This document shows, in pieces, positions 63,214 to 64,000 of a stretch of 64,000 nucleotides of DNA; position 1 is the first letter of the stretch; each line of letters starts with the position of its first letter. Source of the DNA: Iamia sp963728655 (lineage in GTDB: Bacteria > Actinomycetota > Acidimicrobiia > Acidimicrobiales > Iamiaceae); NCBI GenBank assembly GCA_963728655.1, contig CAVSLD010000004.1, positions 186,001 through 250,000 on the forward strand, written 5' to 3'. The position numbers were made by a program, and so were the translations under genes. A model generated the notes under the pieces. That model ran no database searches, was not told the origin of the DNA, and saw nothing but the letters and a program-made list of their open reading frames with translations.

Positions 63214-64000
63214 GTGGTCGACGTCGCCGTCGACGATCCCGACGACCCCCGCATCGCCGTGTTCATGGGCCTGCGCGACCACGACCTGCGCCGCCTCCGG
63301 GAGGCACCGGGCGGGGACATGGAGGGCGTGTTCGTGACCGAGGGCCTGCTCGTCACCGCCCGGGCCCTGGCCGCCGGCTACCGGCCCCTCGCCGTCCTCG
63401 TCGACGCCCGGCGCGACGACCCCCTGCCCGACGGGTTCCCCCCCGAGGTGCCCGTCCACCGGGCCGGGCCCGCCGTCGTGCAGGCCGTCACCGGCTACCA
63501 GACCCACCGCGGCGCGCTGGTCACCTTCGCCCGGCGTCGCGCTCCCGACGGCCGACGAGGTCCTCCGCCGACGCCCGGCGGGTCGTCGTGGGCGAGGGCG
63601 ATCGTCAACCCGACCAACCTGGGCGTCATCCTGCGCAGCGCGGCCGCCCTCGGCTTCGACGGCATCCTCCTCGACCCCTCCTCGTGCGACCCGCTGTACC
63701 GGCGGGCCAACCGGGCGTCCATGGGCGAGGGCTTCGCCCTGCCCCACGCCCGGCTCGCCGCCCTCCCCGACGGGCTGGCGCCGCTGCGGCCGGGCCGGGT
63801 TCACGGTGGTGGCCCTCACGCCGGCGGCCGACGCCGAGCCCCTCCCCGACCGTCGCCGCCCGCACCGGCCCCGACGACCGCCTCGCCCTCGTCCTCGGCT
63901 CCGAGGGCCCCGGGCTCACCGCCGCCACCGAGGCCGCCGCCGACCTGCGGGTCGCGCATCCCCCTGGCCGCCGGGCGTGGACTCGCTCAACGTCGGGGTG
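63214..64000 (+). CDS. TrmH/SpoU-family RNA 2'-O-methyltransferase (frameshifted, 3' end outside window)
   Basis: GTG 63214 opens a frame reading DPRIAVFMGLRDHDLRRLRE and GDMEGVFVTEGLLVTARALA, the RNA-binding substrate domain, then VHRAGPAVVQAVTGYQTHRG. After a frame change near 63540 the SPOUT domain begins: NPTNLGVILRSAAALGFDGI (motif 1), SCDPLYRRANRASMGEGFAL, VLGSEGPGLTAATEAAADLR (motif 2) and IPLAAGVDSLNVGV (motif 3, cut by the window edge). Further frame changes lie near 63795, 63845 and 63952. It would methylate ribose in rRNA or tRNA. It is divergent from pilB. Confidence 0.85.
   Translation, partial: MVDVAVDDPDDPRIAVFMGLRDHDLRRLREAPGGDMEGVFVTEGLLVTARALAAGYRPLAVLVDARRDDPLPDGFPPEVPVHRAGPAVVQAVTGYQTHRGALVTFARRRAPDGRRGPPPTPGGSSWARAIVNPTNLGVILRSAAALGFDGILLDPSSCDPLYRRANRASMGEGFALPHARLAALPDGLAPLRPGRVHGGGPHAGGRRRAPPRPSPPAPAPTTASPSSSAPRAPGSPPPPRPPPTCGSRIPLAAGRGLAQRRG

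Noticed and set aside
1..64000. CRISPR arrays, rRNA operons, riboswitches or a replication origin
   Set aside because: No regularly spaced repeats, no rRNA core sequences, no recognisable riboswitch core and no DnaA-box cluster were seen by eye.

Overview
The window is about 70% G+C chromosomal DNA of an actinobacterium. An F420-type luciferase-like oxidoreductase, a deazaflavin-dependent nitroreductase-like protein, an ANTAR protein, a septum-formation lipoprotein, a DPPR-synthase-like UbiA protein and TANNNT promoters with very short leaders all fit Actinomycetota. Acidimicrobiia (Iamia-like) is my best guess from overall style, but nothing in the window proves it.

Layout. 0-6.5 kb holds housekeeping and regulatory genes: TetR regulators, an LLM oxidoreductase, a SnoaL-like protein, DUF1801, a DksA-like zinc finger, a DDN-like protein, an ANTAR protein, and a scar containing a 191-bp copy of the start of the cation exchanger found whole at 26.8 kb. 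6.5-12.6 kb holds an ApeA-like HEPN remnant, a COG4705 membrane protein and two complete OmpR/histidine kinase pairs whose kinases converge on one CTAG. 12.8-24.7 kb is an envelope block: a PAP2 phosphatase, a MacB-like ABC system (lipoprotein, two ATPases, FtsX permease), two tandem phosphodiester glycosidases, a third two-component pair, an esterase lipoprotein and an FTR1 iron permease. 24.8-33.1 kb holds UbiA, a gutted PP2C phosphatase, a PepSY protein, the intact exchanger, an IS3-family element, a LuxR/TPR regulator, a methyltransferase, a hydrolase and tRNA-Lys(TTT). 33.1-42 kb holds lipoproteins, a serine hydrolase, a CorA-like transporter, a VOC protein, a GH3 glycosidase and an iron-sulfur photolyase. 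42-48.4 kb holds two cyclic-di-GMP enzymes around a trypsin-like lipoprotein and a coiled-coil protein. 48.5-52.3 kb holds two alpha/beta hydrolases, a flippase and a truncated mannosyltransferase. 52.3-63.0 kb is a type IV pilus locus (PilT, MshEN-PilT, pilin, PilX-like, a giant pilin-adhesin, PilV-like, PilC, PilB). A TrmH/SpoU methyltransferase runs off the right edge.

The genes suggest a cell investing in envelope sensing and surface behaviour: three OmpR/kinase pairs, cyclic-di-GMP turnover next to a pilus whose motor ATPases have MshEN-type N-termini, and many exported lipoproteins. A 16-bp box, TTCAG-N6-CTCAG, lies at a fixed distance from likely -10 elements before one response regulator, the PAP2 gene and the PepSY gene, with a related copy before the ABC lipoprotein. 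This suggests one envelope-stress regulon.

Major caveat. Dozens of reading frames are broken, mainly at 13-18, 20-24 and 47-64 kb. At most breaks I worked through by hand the frame returns when one CG/GC dinucleotide is added to an alternating GC run. I therefore treat most broken genes as intact in the organism and reserve 'pseudogene' for real truncations. Starts and ends inside broken genes are approximate.
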